The notes under the pieces: model-generated | The model's input: only the letters and a program-made list of their open reading frames with translations | Database searches by the model: none | What the model was told of the DNA's origin: nothing | Position numbers and translations under genes: made by a program | Part shown: one piece after another, positions 33,296 through 42,171 of the stretch | Layout of the letters: every line of letters begins with the position of its first letter | Position numbering within the stretch: the stretch's first letter is position 1 | Assembly (NCBI GenBank): GCA_934169925.1 | Contig: CAKPOO010000001.1 | Location: 1 to 64,000, forward strand | Direction: 5' to 3' | DNA: 64,000 nucleotides | Source: an uncultured Clostridia bacterium | Lineage (GTDB): Bacteria; Bacillota; Clostridia; TANB77; CAG-465

Positions 33296-34201
33296 ATGTT
33301 TTCAAAATTTAAAGAAAGTTTAAAAAAGACAAAAGAAGCTTTTGATGTAAAAATGAGTAACGTTTTTGCAAGCAAGAAAGATATAGATGAAATTTTAGAT
33401 GAAATAGAAGAAACTCTAATTTTGTCTGATATGGGAGCTGTTACAAGTGCAAAAATTTGTGATAGTGTAAGAAATGAATTAAAAAAACAAGTTGATAAAT
33501 CAGAAGATGCAATAAAAACTATTTTAAAACAAGAAATGAGAAAAGTCTTAGAAGTAGAAGGAAAAGATGATGTTATTGATATAACTTCTGATGAAAAAAA
33601 AGTTATTTTAGTAGTTGGAGTAAATGGAGTAGGAAAAACAACTTCAATTGGTAAAATTGCAAATTTATATAAAAAACAAGGAAAAAAGGTATTACTTGCT
33701 GCAGGAGATACATTTAGAGCAGGAGCTGCTGAGCAATTAAAAATATGGTCAGATAGAGTTGGTTGTGATATTTGTGTTGGTAAAGAAAATCAAGAACCTG
33801 CATCTGTTATTTTTGATGCTACAAAGATGTTTCAAAATGGAGATTATGATATATTAATTTGTGATACTGCTGGAAGACTTCATAACAAGAAAAATTTAAT
33901 GGATGAACTTGAAAAAATGAATAGAATAATATCAAAAAATTTACCAGATACAAAAAAAGAAGTTGTTATGGTACTTGATGCAACAACAGGTCAAAATGGT
34001 GTCTTACAAGTAAAAAGTTTTTATGAAAAAACAAATGTTGATGCTTTAGTTTTAACAAAACTTGATTCTACAGCAAAAGGTGGAGTAGTTTTTAGTATTG
34101 TTTCTGAACTTAATATTCCTATAAAATTTATAGGAGTTGGTGAACAAATTGATGATATTGAATATTTTGATAGTAAAGATTTTGTAGATTCTATCATTTA
34201 A
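33296..34201 (+). CDS. ftsY: Signal recognition particle receptor FtsY
   Basis: 301 residues, ATG after TTAGGAGG. SRP GTPase that docks ribosome-SRP complexes at the membrane. The N domain (about 1-90) is followed by the G domain with GVNGVGKTTSIGKIA, the insertion-box DTFRAGAAEQL, DTAGR, TKLDSTAKGG and the closing GVGEQIDD. No long acidic A domain, as usual for Firmicutes. ffh and ylxM are not nearby. Confidence 0.97.
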   Translation: MFSKFKESLKKTKEAFDVKMSNVFASKKDIDEILDEIEETLILSDMGAVTSAKICDSVRNELKKQVDKSEDAIKTILKQEMRKVLEVEGKDDVIDITSDEKKVILVVGVNGVGKTTSIGKIANLYKKQGKKVLLAAGDTFRAGAAEQLKIWSDRVGCDICVGKENQEPASVIFDATKMFQNGDYDILICDTAGRLHNKKNLMDELEKMNRIISKNLPDTKKEVVMVLDATTGQNGVLQVKSFYEKTNVDALVLTKLDSTAKGGVVFSIVSELNIPIKFIGVGEQIDDIEYFDSKDFVDSII

Positions 34202-34301
34202 TTTTATTTTTTTAATAAAATTAATATATATGATAAATGTGTTATGTATTACTTTAATTATATAATATGCAATTTATCATAATAATTAAGGAGTGAATTT
34301 T

Positions 34302-35216
34302 TTGGAAAAATATAAGGAAATTGAAAAAATAATAGATATATCAAAAATTAAGTATAATGAGCCTATGAAACTACACACATCAGTTAAAGTTGGAGGCAAA
34401 TGTGATATTTTTGTATCACCTGAAAATGTTGAAGATGTAATAAATAGTGTAAAATTTGCTAAAGAAAACAATATTGAATATTTCGTTATTGGTTGTGGAA
34501 GCAATTTACTTGTTACTGATGAGGATGTTCATACTATGGTTATTCATCTTGGAAATAAATTTTCAAAAATTGATATAGATGGTGAATATGTTACTGCACT
34601 TAGTGGAACAAGTATGCCATATTTTGCAAATTTTGTAAAAAATAATTTACTTTCAGGATTTGAATTTGCATGTGGAATCCCTGGAACTATTGGTGGTGGA
34701 GTAAGAATGAACGCTGGAGCTTATGGCTCAGAGATTGCAAATGTTTTTGAAGAAGCAACATTTTTAGATAAAGATCTTAATTTATGTACTATAAAAAAAG
34801 AAGATATGGATTTTTCATATAGACATACATTTTTTTCTGATAAAAAAGAGTATATAATAATAAGTGCAAAATTTAAATTAAAAAAAGAAGAAAATGATAT
34901 TAAAATAAAAGAAAAAATGGAAGAAAATAGAGTAGCAAGAGTTACAAAACAACCTTTAGAATATCCTAATTTTGGAAGTACTTTTAAACGTCCAGAGGGT
35001 TATTTTGTTGGAAAATTAATTCAAGATGCAGGCTTAAAAGGATATAAAATAGGTGGTGCTCAAGTTTCAACAAAACATACAGGTTTTATAGTAAATGTTG
35101 ATAATGCTACATGCAAAGATATTGTAGAATTAATACATTACATTCAAAAAATGGTATATGAAAAATATGGGGTTAGATTAGAAACAGAAGTTGTATACAT
35201 TGGAGGTAAAATATAA
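34302..35216 (+). CDS. murB: UDP-N-acetylenolpyruvoylglucosamine reductase
   Basis: 304 residues. FAD enzyme making UDP-MurNAc for peptidoglycan. FAD-binding GCGSNLL and the GFEFACGIPGTIGGGVRMNAGAYG region are present. The substrate domain has the YRHTFF motif, NFGSTFKRP (catalytic Ser) and AGLKGYKIGGAQVS. A TTG at 34302 has correct spacing to AAGGAG; a GTG at 34293 overlaps that site. The stop overlaps the yvcK start (TAATG), so the two are coupled. The type I/II features were not resolved by eye. Confidence 0.95.
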   Translation: MEKYKEIEKIIDISKIKYNEPMKLHTSVKVGGKCDIFVSPENVEDVINSVKFAKENNIEYFVIGCGSNLLVTDEDVHTMVIHLGNKFSKIDIDGEYVTALSGTSMPYFANFVKNNLLSGFEFACGIPGTIGGGVRMNAGAYGSEIANVFEEATFLDKDLNLCTIKKEDMDFSYRHTFFSDKKEYIIISAKFKLKKEENDIKIKEKMEENRVARVTKQPLEYPNFGSTFKRPEGYFVGKLIQDAGLKGYKIGGAQVSTKHTGFIVNVDNATCKDIVELIHYIQKMVYEKYGVRLETEVVYIGGKI

Positions 35217-36694
35217 TGTCGACTTTATTAGAATGGTTAAAACCAGGTGCTAGGGTAAAAAGATATATGATTATGCAAATTGTATGTATTGCAATTTTAA
35301 TATATTGTATAGTCACACTTATTCAAACTCTAGATTTAAGTTTAGGAATGTTAATAGCATACATATTACTACTGACATTATCTGCTTTTGGTATAGTGTT
35401 TTCATTTATTTTAGCACAAAGAAATATACTTTTTATTTCACTTAAGAATATTTCTAAAAAAACAAAAAATATTAAAGTAAGAAAATTACTATTTGGAGAT
35501 CCAAGATTAAAAAAAGGACCTAAAATTGTTGTAATAGGAGGAGGAAGTGGACTTCCAAACTTACTAAAAGGATTAAAGGAATACACATCTAACATTACAG
35601 CAGTAGTTAACGTATCAGAAGATGATCCAACAATTTCATCTGCTTTTTGCAATAATGACTATTTAACACAAGGTGATATAAGAAAATGTATAACAGCACT
35701 TAGTACATCAGAAAATGAAATGGGTAAGCTTCTTGTATATAAAAATGATGGAAATAATGAATTTGAACAATCTGTTGGAAATGGTATTATTTCGGCTTTA
35801 GTTAATATTGGAGGAAGTTTTACAAAAGGTATAGAAATGATACCAGAAATTTTCAATATGCAAGGTAAAATATATCCAGTATCAAATGGTGATGTTGTAC
35901 TTTGTGCAGCTCTTGAAAATGGTGAAGTTGTTGTAGGAAAACAAAATATTATTGATAGAATAAAAGAATTAAAGGTACCTATAAAACAAGTATTTTTAAA
36001 AGAAGGTGGAATAAAAGCTCATCCAGAAGTAATTGAAGCAATAAAAACTGCAAATGTTATTGTTTTAGGACCAGGAGCATTTTACACATCTGTTGTTTCA
36101 AACTTACTTGTTGAACAAGTTTCAAAAGCAATTGTTAAATCTAGAGCAAAGAAAGTATTTGTATCAAATATTATGAATCAACCTGGACAAACTGATGGCT
36201 ACACACTTGCAAGATATGTAAATGAAACAGAAAGATATTTAGGAAAACACGTTTTAGATTATGTTATTGTTAATAGCGGAGAAATAACTGATGAAATGAT
36301 AAAAGATTTTAATCAAGAAGGATCTTCACCAGTAAAAATTGATCTAGAAAATATTTCTAATAGAGCAATTTGTGTTATTAAAGATGATATTATTTTAACA
36401 GGTAAAGATATGATAATGCACGATGTAGACAAGCTTTCTAGCGTTATTGTAAAACTTGCAAAATCAAAAAGAGTTGGAAATCTTAATGTTGTAAAAATGA
36501 AAAAGAAAAAGATGAGAACCCAAAAAATTATTGAAATAAAATCAATCTTAAATGATACTTTAGCAAAAAAGAAAAGTAAAAAAAATAATGTAAATGCTAA
36601 AGCCAAAACTGTAAATGAAAAAAGAGAAATGAGAAAAAAAGCTGTTCATCAAGCAACTATAGAGAAAATGAAGAATGCAATAAAGAAAGGATAG
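35216..36694 (+). CDS. yvcK: YvcK/CofD-like gluconeogenesis factor with N-terminal membrane helices
   Basis: 492 residues; start overlaps the murB stop. Family proteins bind UDP-sugars and are needed for cell shape on gluconeogenic carbon. The core (about 100-420) has VVIGGGSGLPNLLKGLK, VVNVSEDD and SNGDVVLCAALENG, and the late GPGAFYTSVVSNLLV. Two transmembrane helices (about 17-37 and 43-66) precede it, which the Bacillus protein lacks but many Clostridia have. A Lys-rich tail (about 430-492) is extra. rapZ and whiA, the usual neighbours, are absent here. Confidence 0.92.
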   Translation: MSTLLEWLKPGARVKRYMIMQIVCIAILIYCIVTLIQTLDLSLGMLIAYILLLTLSAFGIVFSFILAQRNILFISLKNISKKTKNIKVRKLLFGDPRLKKGPKIVVIGGGSGLPNLLKGLKEYTSNITAVVNVSEDDPTISSAFCNNDYLTQGDIRKCITALSTSENEMGKLLVYKNDGNNEFEQSVGNGIISALVNIGGSFTKGIEMIPEIFNMQGKIYPVSNGDVVLCAALENGEVVVGKQNIIDRIKELKVPIKQVFLKEGGIKAHPEVIEAIKTANVIVLGPGAFYTSVVSNLLVEQVSKAIVKSRAKKVFVSNIMNQPGQTDGYTLARYVNETERYLGKHVLDYVIVNSGEITDEMIKDFNQEGSSPVKIDLENISNRAICVIKDDIILTGKDMIMHDVDKLSSVIVKLAKSKRVGNLNVVKMKKKKMRTQKIIEIKSILNDTLAKKKSKKNNVNAKAKTVNEKREMRKKAVHQATIEKMKNAIKKG

Positions 36695-36703
36695 AGGCTT
36701 AAA

Positions 36704-38497
36704 ATGTATTTGTACAAAAGACAAGTTGGTAAATTACCAAATTTTAAGGATACTGATTTTTATATTTCAAATGCGTTTAAAGATACATGTACATCTTTAA
36801 ACGCAAATTTTGGAGCATATAAACCATATAATGGGTTATATATAAAAAATAACAAAATTTTACTTGAAAATCTTATTGAAGAAATAGAACTAAAAGATAA
36901 AATTTTTAATATGTCGCAGTTAAAAACAGCATTAAAATATACAAATTGTGATGAATATATATCACTTATAGATTTAGATAGTAACACTATTAAATATGAT
37001 GTTGGAGATGTTTTATATCAAAAACAAATTTACTATGAAAATAAATCTGATATTTTATGTATAGATTATGAAGTTGAAAATAAATCATCAAATAATGTTT
37101 TATTTAGAATAAAACCACTTGTAACATATAGAAATTTCTTTGTAATGAAGGATGCTCAATATTTAAGATTTACTCAAAGGAAAATAAAAAATGGGATGGT
37201 CTTAAATATTAGTGTTTCAGATGATATAAATTTATATATAAAATCTGATGAACTATCTTACGATAAAGAAACTAAAATATTAACAAGTGTAAAACATGAG
37301 TACATGAATTTAGATTCAAAACCTAGTGAATATAAGGAAGATTTGTTTTTACCTGGGGTATTTGAAATAAAGTTAAAAAAACAAAGTAAAAAATCTTTCC
37401 ATATGGCAATTTCAATGCATGATTTTGATATTTCAACACTTAGTTTAAATTCAAATTTTGATAGTAAAGTAGATGAAAGTATACCAACAAAATATCAAGA
37501 ATTAAGAGATTTAAAGCAGGTACTTGATGAATTTGAACAAACTACAAAAATATATAATAAACTTCCTATGTTAAATAGTATAAAAATTACTGATATAACA
37601 AAGGCAGAAAATATAAAATATTGGATTGAAGTCTTAAGTGATAATGTAAAGTCTATACCTGGAAAGTATTTGATTTTTGAAAGATTACAAGAAGCAAATA
37701 CTATGGTGTCTATATATAGAAGACCAATAAGTGATCTTATGCAACTTGAAACTAATGATGAAGAAGTAAAATTAAAAATTATTGAATTGTTACTTTGGTA
37801 TGTAGAAATAATAAATAAATTAGTAGAAAAACAAGAATTTTTAGTAAATGTTTATTTTGATTTTATAAAAAATGCTATAAATTATGTTTTGTTAGAAGAA
37901 AATCAAAAAATAACATTATTTGATTTTGTTACTTGTTCATTAACATATAATGCTATTAAAATTTATGAAAGTCTTTTATTAAAGCAAAAAAAAGAAGATA
38001 AAAATATAAAAGACCTTGAGATGAAAATTAGATTTTTATTAGAGCAAAAATATTTAAGTGACGATAAAAAAAAGTTAAAAAGAAAAATGGAAGATGTAGA
38101 ATATAGCATTTTCCCAGAAATGATTTATAGTTTAAGTTTATCTTATCCATGTTTTGTTGGAGAAAGTTCGATAAAATTATTAGATACAATTTTTAAAGAA
38201 TTATATACTCCTTATGGATTAAGAAAACTTCCCAAAAGTGATAAAAATTATAATGGAAATGTGTATCCAAAGTACATGGCTCATTTTATAAAAGCTAATT
38301 TAAGGCAAAATGGTGTGACATTAGTATCTAAAAAAATAGCTTTTAATTTGGTAAAAGAGTTGACACAGGATATATCCAAAAAAGTAAATGGTGGAGTTAG
38401 AAGTGTATATAACTCTAAAGGTATACATATAGATGAAATTCCATATGATTTAATTACAATTGCAGAAGTTGCAAGAATGTATGATATGTTAACTTAA
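36704..38497 (+). CDS. Glycogen-debranching-enzyme-like protein, degenerate
   Basis: 597 residues. ATG with AAAGGATAGAGG upstream; 10 bases after yvcK. The N-terminal half looks like the beta-sandwich of the amylo-alpha-1,6-glucosidase family (I-Y-YEVENKS..., PLVTYRNFF, SEYKEDLFLPGVFEI). The C-terminal half is helical. Its end, LYTPYGLRKLPKSDKNYNG, matches the 'pGLRSL....Y.G' region of the (alpha/alpha)6 barrel. The usual catalytic WF.DWGRD-type segment is not found. It may have lost activity or changed substrate. Family call is moderate. Confidence 0.5.
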   Translation: MYLYKRQVGKLPNFKDTDFYISNAFKDTCTSLNANFGAYKPYNGLYIKNNKILLENLIEEIELKDKIFNMSQLKTALKYTNCDEYISLIDLDSNTIKYDVGDVLYQKQIYYENKSDILCIDYEVENKSSNNVLFRIKPLVTYRNFFVMKDAQYLRFTQRKIKNGMVLNISVSDDINLYIKSDELSYDKETKILTSVKHEYMNLDSKPSEYKEDLFLPGVFEIKLKKQSKKSFHMAISMHDFDISTLSLNSNFDSKVDESIPTKYQELRDLKQVLDEFEQTTKIYNKLPMLNSIKITDITKAENIKYWIEVLSDNVKSIPGKYLIFERLQEANTMVSIYRRPISDLMQLETNDEEVKLKIIELLLWYVEIINKLVEKQEFLVNVYFDFIKNAINYVLLEENQKITLFDFVTCSLTYNAIKIYESLLLKQKKEDKNIKDLEMKIRFLLEQKYLSDDKKKLKRKMEDVEYSIFPEMIYSLSLSYPCFVGESSIKLLDTIFKELYTPYGLRKLPKSDKNYNGNVYPKYMAHFIKANLRQNGVTLVSKKIAFNLVKELTQDISKKVNGGVRSVYNSKGIHIDEIPYDLITIAEVARMYDMLT

Positions 38498-38509
38498 AAA
38501 GAGGTTTAT

Positions 38510-39007
38510 ATGATTGTATTAGGAATTGATCCAGGATTTGGAAGAGTTGGTTATGGTGTTATTGACTATACTAAAAATAAATATAGAGTATTAGAGTATG
38601 GGTGTATAACAACTGAGTCAAATAGTTATTTTCCTGGAAGATTAAATAAAATTGAAAAAGATTTAGAAGAAGTAATATCAAGATATAGTAAAATAGATGC
38701 AGCATCTATTGAAGATTTGTATTTTAACAATAATAGTAAAACAGCAATTAAAGTTGCAGAAGCAAGAGGCGTTATTTTAAATACACTTTCAAAAAATAAT
38801 ATAGAAATATTTGAATATACACCTTTGCAAGCAAAACTTGCAATTGTGGGATATGGAAGAGCTATAAAAACTCAGGTAAAAGACATGGTAAAACAAGTCT
38901 TAAATTTAGAACAAATGCCTAAACTTGATGATACAACAGATGCACTTGCTATTGCAGTTTGTCATACACATTCATGTAGATTTAATGATTTTGTAAATAA
39001 ATCATAA
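38510..39007 (+). CDS. ruvC: Holliday junction resolvase RuvC
   Basis: 165 residues, ATG after AAGAGG. RNase H-fold endonuclease that cuts Holliday junctions. The start VLGIDPGFGRVGYGVID holds the first Asp. The IEDLYFNNNSKTAI (Glu) and late KLDDTTDALAIAVCH (Asp pair) supply the other metal ligands. It follows the debranching-like gene by 12 bases. ruvA and ruvB are not in the window. Confidence 0.96.
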   Translation: MIVLGIDPGFGRVGYGVIDYTKNKYRVLEYGCITTESNSYFPGRLNKIEKDLEEVISRYSKIDAASIEDLYFNNNSKTAIKVAEARGVILNTLSKNNIEIFEYTPLQAKLAIVGYGRAIKTQVKDMVKQVLNLEQMPKLDDTTDALAIAVCHTHSCRFNDFVNKS

Positions 39008-39014
39008 ATATCTG

Positions 39015-39042
39015 TTGAAAAAAGTTGTACTTTTGCTATAAA
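39015..39042 (+). promoter_or_regulatory. SigA-type promoter of the first small pilin-like gene
   Basis: TTGAAA (39015-39020), 16-base spacer, TATAAA (39037-39042). Confidence 0.65.
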
Positions 39043-39069
39043 ATATCTGTATAAGTATGGAGGAAAAAT

Positions 39070-39471
39070 ATGAATTCAAAAAAAGGTATATCTTTAATTG
39101 TTCTTATGATTATAATTGTTTTGATCATTATATTGGTAAGTGCAGTAGCTATTAACGTTTCACAGAATAATCCTGTCCAAGAAGCTAAAGAAGCATCTAA
39201 ATATCAAAGTTTCGCTAATTTTAAAGAAGAACTTGATATGTATATTTCTAATCAAGAATCAAAAACTTTTGGTGAATTTGAAAAAGAAAACTTTAGTGTA
39301 AAAGCAGACAATAAATTAATAGAAGAAGTGCTACCAAGTATAAAAAAATCAGAATTTAAGGGAAAAGTTTCAATTACTAATGGAAAATTAGATATTTCTT
39401 CTTTTACTGATAAAAAAGAAATTGATTTAATAGTAAAAGTAGTTGGAAAAGAAAATTTATATACAAAATAA
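39070..39471 (+). CDS. Pilin-like membrane protein (short paralogue)
   Basis: 133 residues, ATG after TGGAGG. N-terminal prepilin-like signal KKGISLIVLMIIIVL (cleavage after Gly; mature position 5 is Val, not Glu), one transmembrane helix to about residue 30. The soluble part has F.EELDMYISNQ and a LPS.KKS.FKGKVSITNGKLDI stretch. The same layout occurs in the N-terminal part of the protein at 26887 and in the next gene. No C-terminal binding domain. Terminator follows. Function unknown; possibly a pseudopilin or just a membrane anchor. Confidence 0.75.
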   Translation: MNSKKGISLIVLMIIIVLIIILVSAVAINVSQNNPVQEAKEASKYQSFANFKEELDMYISNQESKTFGEFEKENFSVKADNKLIEEVLPSIKKSEFKGKVSITNGKLDISSFTDKKEIDLIVKVVGKENLYTK

Positions 39472-39474
39472 TAA

Positions 39475-39516
39475 AAAATATCTAAACTTCAAATTTTGAG
39501 TTTAGATATTTTGTTT
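39475..39516 (+). terminator. Rho-independent terminator
   Basis: AAAATATCTAAACT pairs with AGTTTAGATATTTT, followed by T. Confidence 0.85.
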
Positions 39517-39526
39517 TTATAATGTA

Positions 39527-39555
39527 TTGAATATTTTTTTTATTTTTTATATACT
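39527..39555 (+). promoter_or_regulatory. SigA-type promoter of the second small pilin-like gene
   Basis: TTGAAT (39527-39532), 17-base spacer, TATACT (39550-39555). Confidence 0.72.
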
Positions 39556-39571
39556 ATACTTGAGGGTTGGT

Positions 39572-40009
39572 ATGGAAAACAAAAGAAGAAAAAATAAAGA
39601 AGAAATTATAAAAAAATCAAAAAATAATAAAGGTATGTCACTTATTACGCTACTTATAATTATAGTTATAATTGTTAGTATTTCATCGACAATAGCATAT
39701 TTTATAAATAAAAACAATGTTTTAGAAGATGCTAAAAAAGTAGCAACTATTTCTAATTTTGCAACTTTATACGAAGAACTTAATTTATATATTCAAAATG
39801 AATTGAGTGATAACCAAAAAAATTTTATTGTAAATGATTTAAATGTTGACAGTTTAGATAAAGAAAAAATACATGCTATTTTACCTAGCATTGTTGGAAG
39901 TGAATTTGATGGCAAAGTTGGAATAAGAGAGGGAAAACTTGATATTACAAATTTTGATGATGAAGAAAAAAAGGATTACATAACAAAAATATTCTTTGTA
40001 TATGAATAA
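39572..40009 (+). CDS. Pilin-like membrane protein (short paralogue)
   Basis: 145 residues. The ATG at 39572 lies 17 bases after the -10 box; earlier in-frame codons overlap the promoter. A Lys-rich leader of about 22 residues ends with NKGMSLITLLIIIVI, again a prepilin-like signal without Glu at mature position 5. The soluble part repeats the pattern of the gene at 39070: LYEELNLYIQN and LPSIVGSEFDGKVGIREGKLDI. Its own promoter and terminator indicate separate control of the two tandem copies. Confidence 0.72.
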   Translation: MENKRRKNKEEIIKKSKNNKGMSLITLLIIIVIIVSISSTIAYFINKNNVLEDAKKVATISNFATLYEELNLYIQNELSDNQKNFIVNDLNVDSLDKEKIHAILPSIVGSEFDGKVGIREGKLDITNFDDEEKKDYITKIFFVYE

Positions 40010-40063
40010 GACTTATTTTGTACTATTTAATTTTTTATTTAGTACATTTTAGTCTTATTTTTT
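40009..40063 (+). terminator. Long-stem terminator
   Basis: AAGACT..GTACTA pairs with TAGTAC..AGTCTT, followed by a T run. Begins at the stop codon. Confidence 0.75.
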
Positions 40064-40096
40064 TACTTTATTTGCAATCATATTTTAGATATTTTA

Positions 40097-40125
40097 TTGA
40101 AATCTTAGATTAAAAGTTATATAAT
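40097..40125 (+). promoter_or_regulatory. SigA-type promoter of the DUF4321-radC-mre run
   Basis: TTGAAA (40097-40102), 17-base spacer, TATAAT (40120-40125). Confidence 0.78.
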
Positions 40126-40160
40126 ATGTTTGGATTAAACATAAGAGAAAAGAGGTATAT

Positions 40161-40421
40161 ATGAAAAGAACATTGATAATAATATTTAGTATTTTAGGAA
40201 TGGTTATAGGCATTCCAATTGGGGCATCTTTTGCTAATAATTCAGCTTTAAGTTTTTTAAGCTTAGGAGCTGATATTGGATTTAAAGCACCTGTTGTTTT
40301 AGATTTAGGATTTTTAGAATTTACAATAGGTATTTGGTTTACAATTAATGTTTTAGGAGTTATATGTGCTATATTATTTGCAGTTATTTCTAAGGTCGTT
40401 TTAGATTGGCTAAAAATATAG
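40161..40421 (+). CDS. DUF4321 small membrane protein
   Basis: 86 residues, ATG after AAGAGG. Two hydrophobic helices (about 4-24 and 56-82) flank a short loop with FLSLGADIGFKAPVVLDLGFLEF, a pattern typical of DUF4321, which is found next to radC/mreB in Clostridia. It overlaps the start of radC by 16 bases. Function unknown; the position suggests a link to the cell-shape operon. Confidence 0.8.
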   Translation: MKRTLIIIFSILGMVIGIPIGASFANNSALSFLSLGADIGFKAPVVLDLGFLEFTIGIWFTINVLGVICAILFAVISKVVLDWLKI

Positions 40422-41113
40422 CTTTACTTCCAGTAAATGATAGACCTTATGAAAAAATGGAACTTCTTGGGCCTAGTAATTTAACTGATTCAGAATTACT
40501 TGCTATTGTTATAAAAAACGGAACAAAAAATTTAAATTGTATACAAATTGCTCAAAATATATTACAATCTGTAAATACCATAGATTGTAAATATAACATG
40601 AGTAATTTAGAATATCTTTCTACTTTATCAATGCAAGATTTACAAAAATTTGAGGGCATAGGTAAAATAAAGGCTATCCAAATTATAGCCGTAATTGAAA
40701 TTGCAAAAAGAATTTCAAAAGAATTTACTACTTATAAATCAAAAATCACTTCACCAAAGGATATTTTTGAATATGTAGGAAAGTCATATATTGGTATGAA
40801 ACAAGAATGCTTAAAAGTAGTAATTTTAAATAAACAAAATAATGTACTTGCTGTAAAAGATATTGCAATAGGTACAAATGATAATATAAATATTGGAATC
40901 AAAGAAATACTTAGTGAACCTATTAAACTTATGGCGTCTGCTATAATAATTACTCACAATCATCCAAGTGGTAATTTAATACCTAGTAGTGCGGATATTA
41001 ATTTTACTAAGAAAATTGATGAATATTCCAAAATTTTTAACATTAATTTATTAGATCATATAATTATTGCAAATAATAATTATGTAAGTCTAAAAGAATT
41101 GAAAAAATTTTAA
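40406..41113 (+). CDS. radC: RadC-family JAB-domain protein
   Basis: 235 residues. TTG start inside the DUF4321 gene, needed to include the conserved LPVNDRPYEKMELLG beginning. An N-terminal helix-hairpin-helix region (FEGIGKIKAIQI) is followed by a JAMM metal site, THNHPSGNLIPSSAD (about 184-198). The role in DNA repair is historical and disputed; a zinc-dependent hydrolase is likely. mreB begins 27 bases later, a standard Firmicutes order. Confidence 0.92.
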   Translation: MAKNIALLPVNDRPYEKMELLGPSNLTDSELLAIVIKNGTKNLNCIQIAQNILQSVNTIDCKYNMSNLEYLSTLSMQDLQKFEGIGKIKAIQIIAVIEIAKRISKEFTTYKSKITSPKDIFEYVGKSYIGMKQECLKVVILNKQNNVLAVKDIAIGTNDNINIGIKEILSEPIKLMASAIIITHNHPSGNLIPSSADINFTKKIDEYSKIFNINLLDHIIIANNNYVSLKELKKF

Positions 41114-41140
41114 AGTATTATTTAGAAAAAGGAGTATAAA

Positions 41141-42151
41141 ATGGGGTTTATTTCTAAAGATATTGGTATTGATTTAGGCACTTCAAATATTAGGATTTGT
41201 GTAAAAGGAAAAGGAATTGTTATAGAAGAACCATCTGTTGTTGCTATAAACAAAATAACAGGAGAAATTTTAGCAATAGGTTCACAAGCAAAAGAAATGC
41301 TTGGTAGGACTCCAGATAATATAGTTGCTGTAAGGCCATTAAAAGATGGTGTTATTGCAGACTTTAATGCTACTGTTATGTTAATACAAACTTTAATTGA
41401 TAGAGTTATTAAAAAAAGTATGTTTTCTAAACCAAGAGTAATTGTATCAATACCATCTGGAATTACCGATGTGGAAGAAAGAGCAGCAGAAGGAGTTACA
41501 TATAAAGCAGGGGCAAAAGATGTGTATTTAATAGAAGAAGTTATGGCAGCTGCTATTGGCTCTGGAATTCAAATTGAACAACCAGAAGGTTCTATGATTA
41601 TAGATATTGGTGGTGGTACTAGTGAAATGGCTGTACTTTCTCTTGGAGGAATAGTTGTTGCTAATACTACCAGAATTGGTGGAAATAAACTTGATTTAGA
41701 TATTATAAATTATATAAAAAATAATTTTAATGTGATTATAGGAAGTGTTGAAGCAGAAGAAATTAAAAAGCAAATAGGTGCTGCATATACAACAATGAAT
41801 GAAGAAAAAGTAAATGTAAAAGGTAGAAATCTAACTACTGGTCTTCCAGAAAATATTGTTGTTACAACAAAGGACGTAAATAATGCAATTAGTGATTCTT
41901 TAAAAGAAATATTAAAATATATTAAAGCAACTCTTGAGGTCACACCACCAGAACTTGCATCAGATATAATGGAAAGAGGCATTATTTTATCAGGAAGTGG
42001 AGCTTATTTAAAAAATATTGATAGATTTATTTCAACACAAATAGGAATACCTGTTTTTATAGCAGATAGTCCTGAAAGATGCGTTATAAACGGTATAAAT
42101 AAAACATTAGAAAGTATAGAAATTTTAAAAAAGTCTGTTAAAACTAAATAA
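41141..42151 (+). CDS. mreB: Rod-shape protein MreB
   Basis: 336 residues, ATG after AAGGAG. Actin-fold ATPase that guides lateral wall synthesis. Phosphate-binding IGIDLGTSNIRI, connect-1 and phosphate-2 IIDIGGGTSEMAVLS, and the SGSGAYLKNID adenosine loop are present. It heads mreBCD-PBP2. Confidence 0.97.
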   Translation: MGFISKDIGIDLGTSNIRICVKGKGIVIEEPSVVAINKITGEILAIGSQAKEMLGRTPDNIVAVRPLKDGVIADFNATVMLIQTLIDRVIKKSMFSKPRVIVSIPSGITDVEERAAEGVTYKAGAKDVYLIEEVMAAAIGSGIQIEQPEGSMIIDIGGGTSEMAVLSLGGIVVANTTRIGGNKLDLDIINYIKNNFNVIIGSVEAEEIKKQIGAAYTTMNEEKVNVKGRNLTTGLPENIVVTTKDVNNAISDSLKEILKYIKATLEVTPPELASDIMERGIILSGSGAYLKNIDRFISTQIGIPVFIADSPERCVINGINKTLESIEILKKSVKTK

Positions 42152-42171
42152 AAAAAGAAAGGAGAAAAGTT

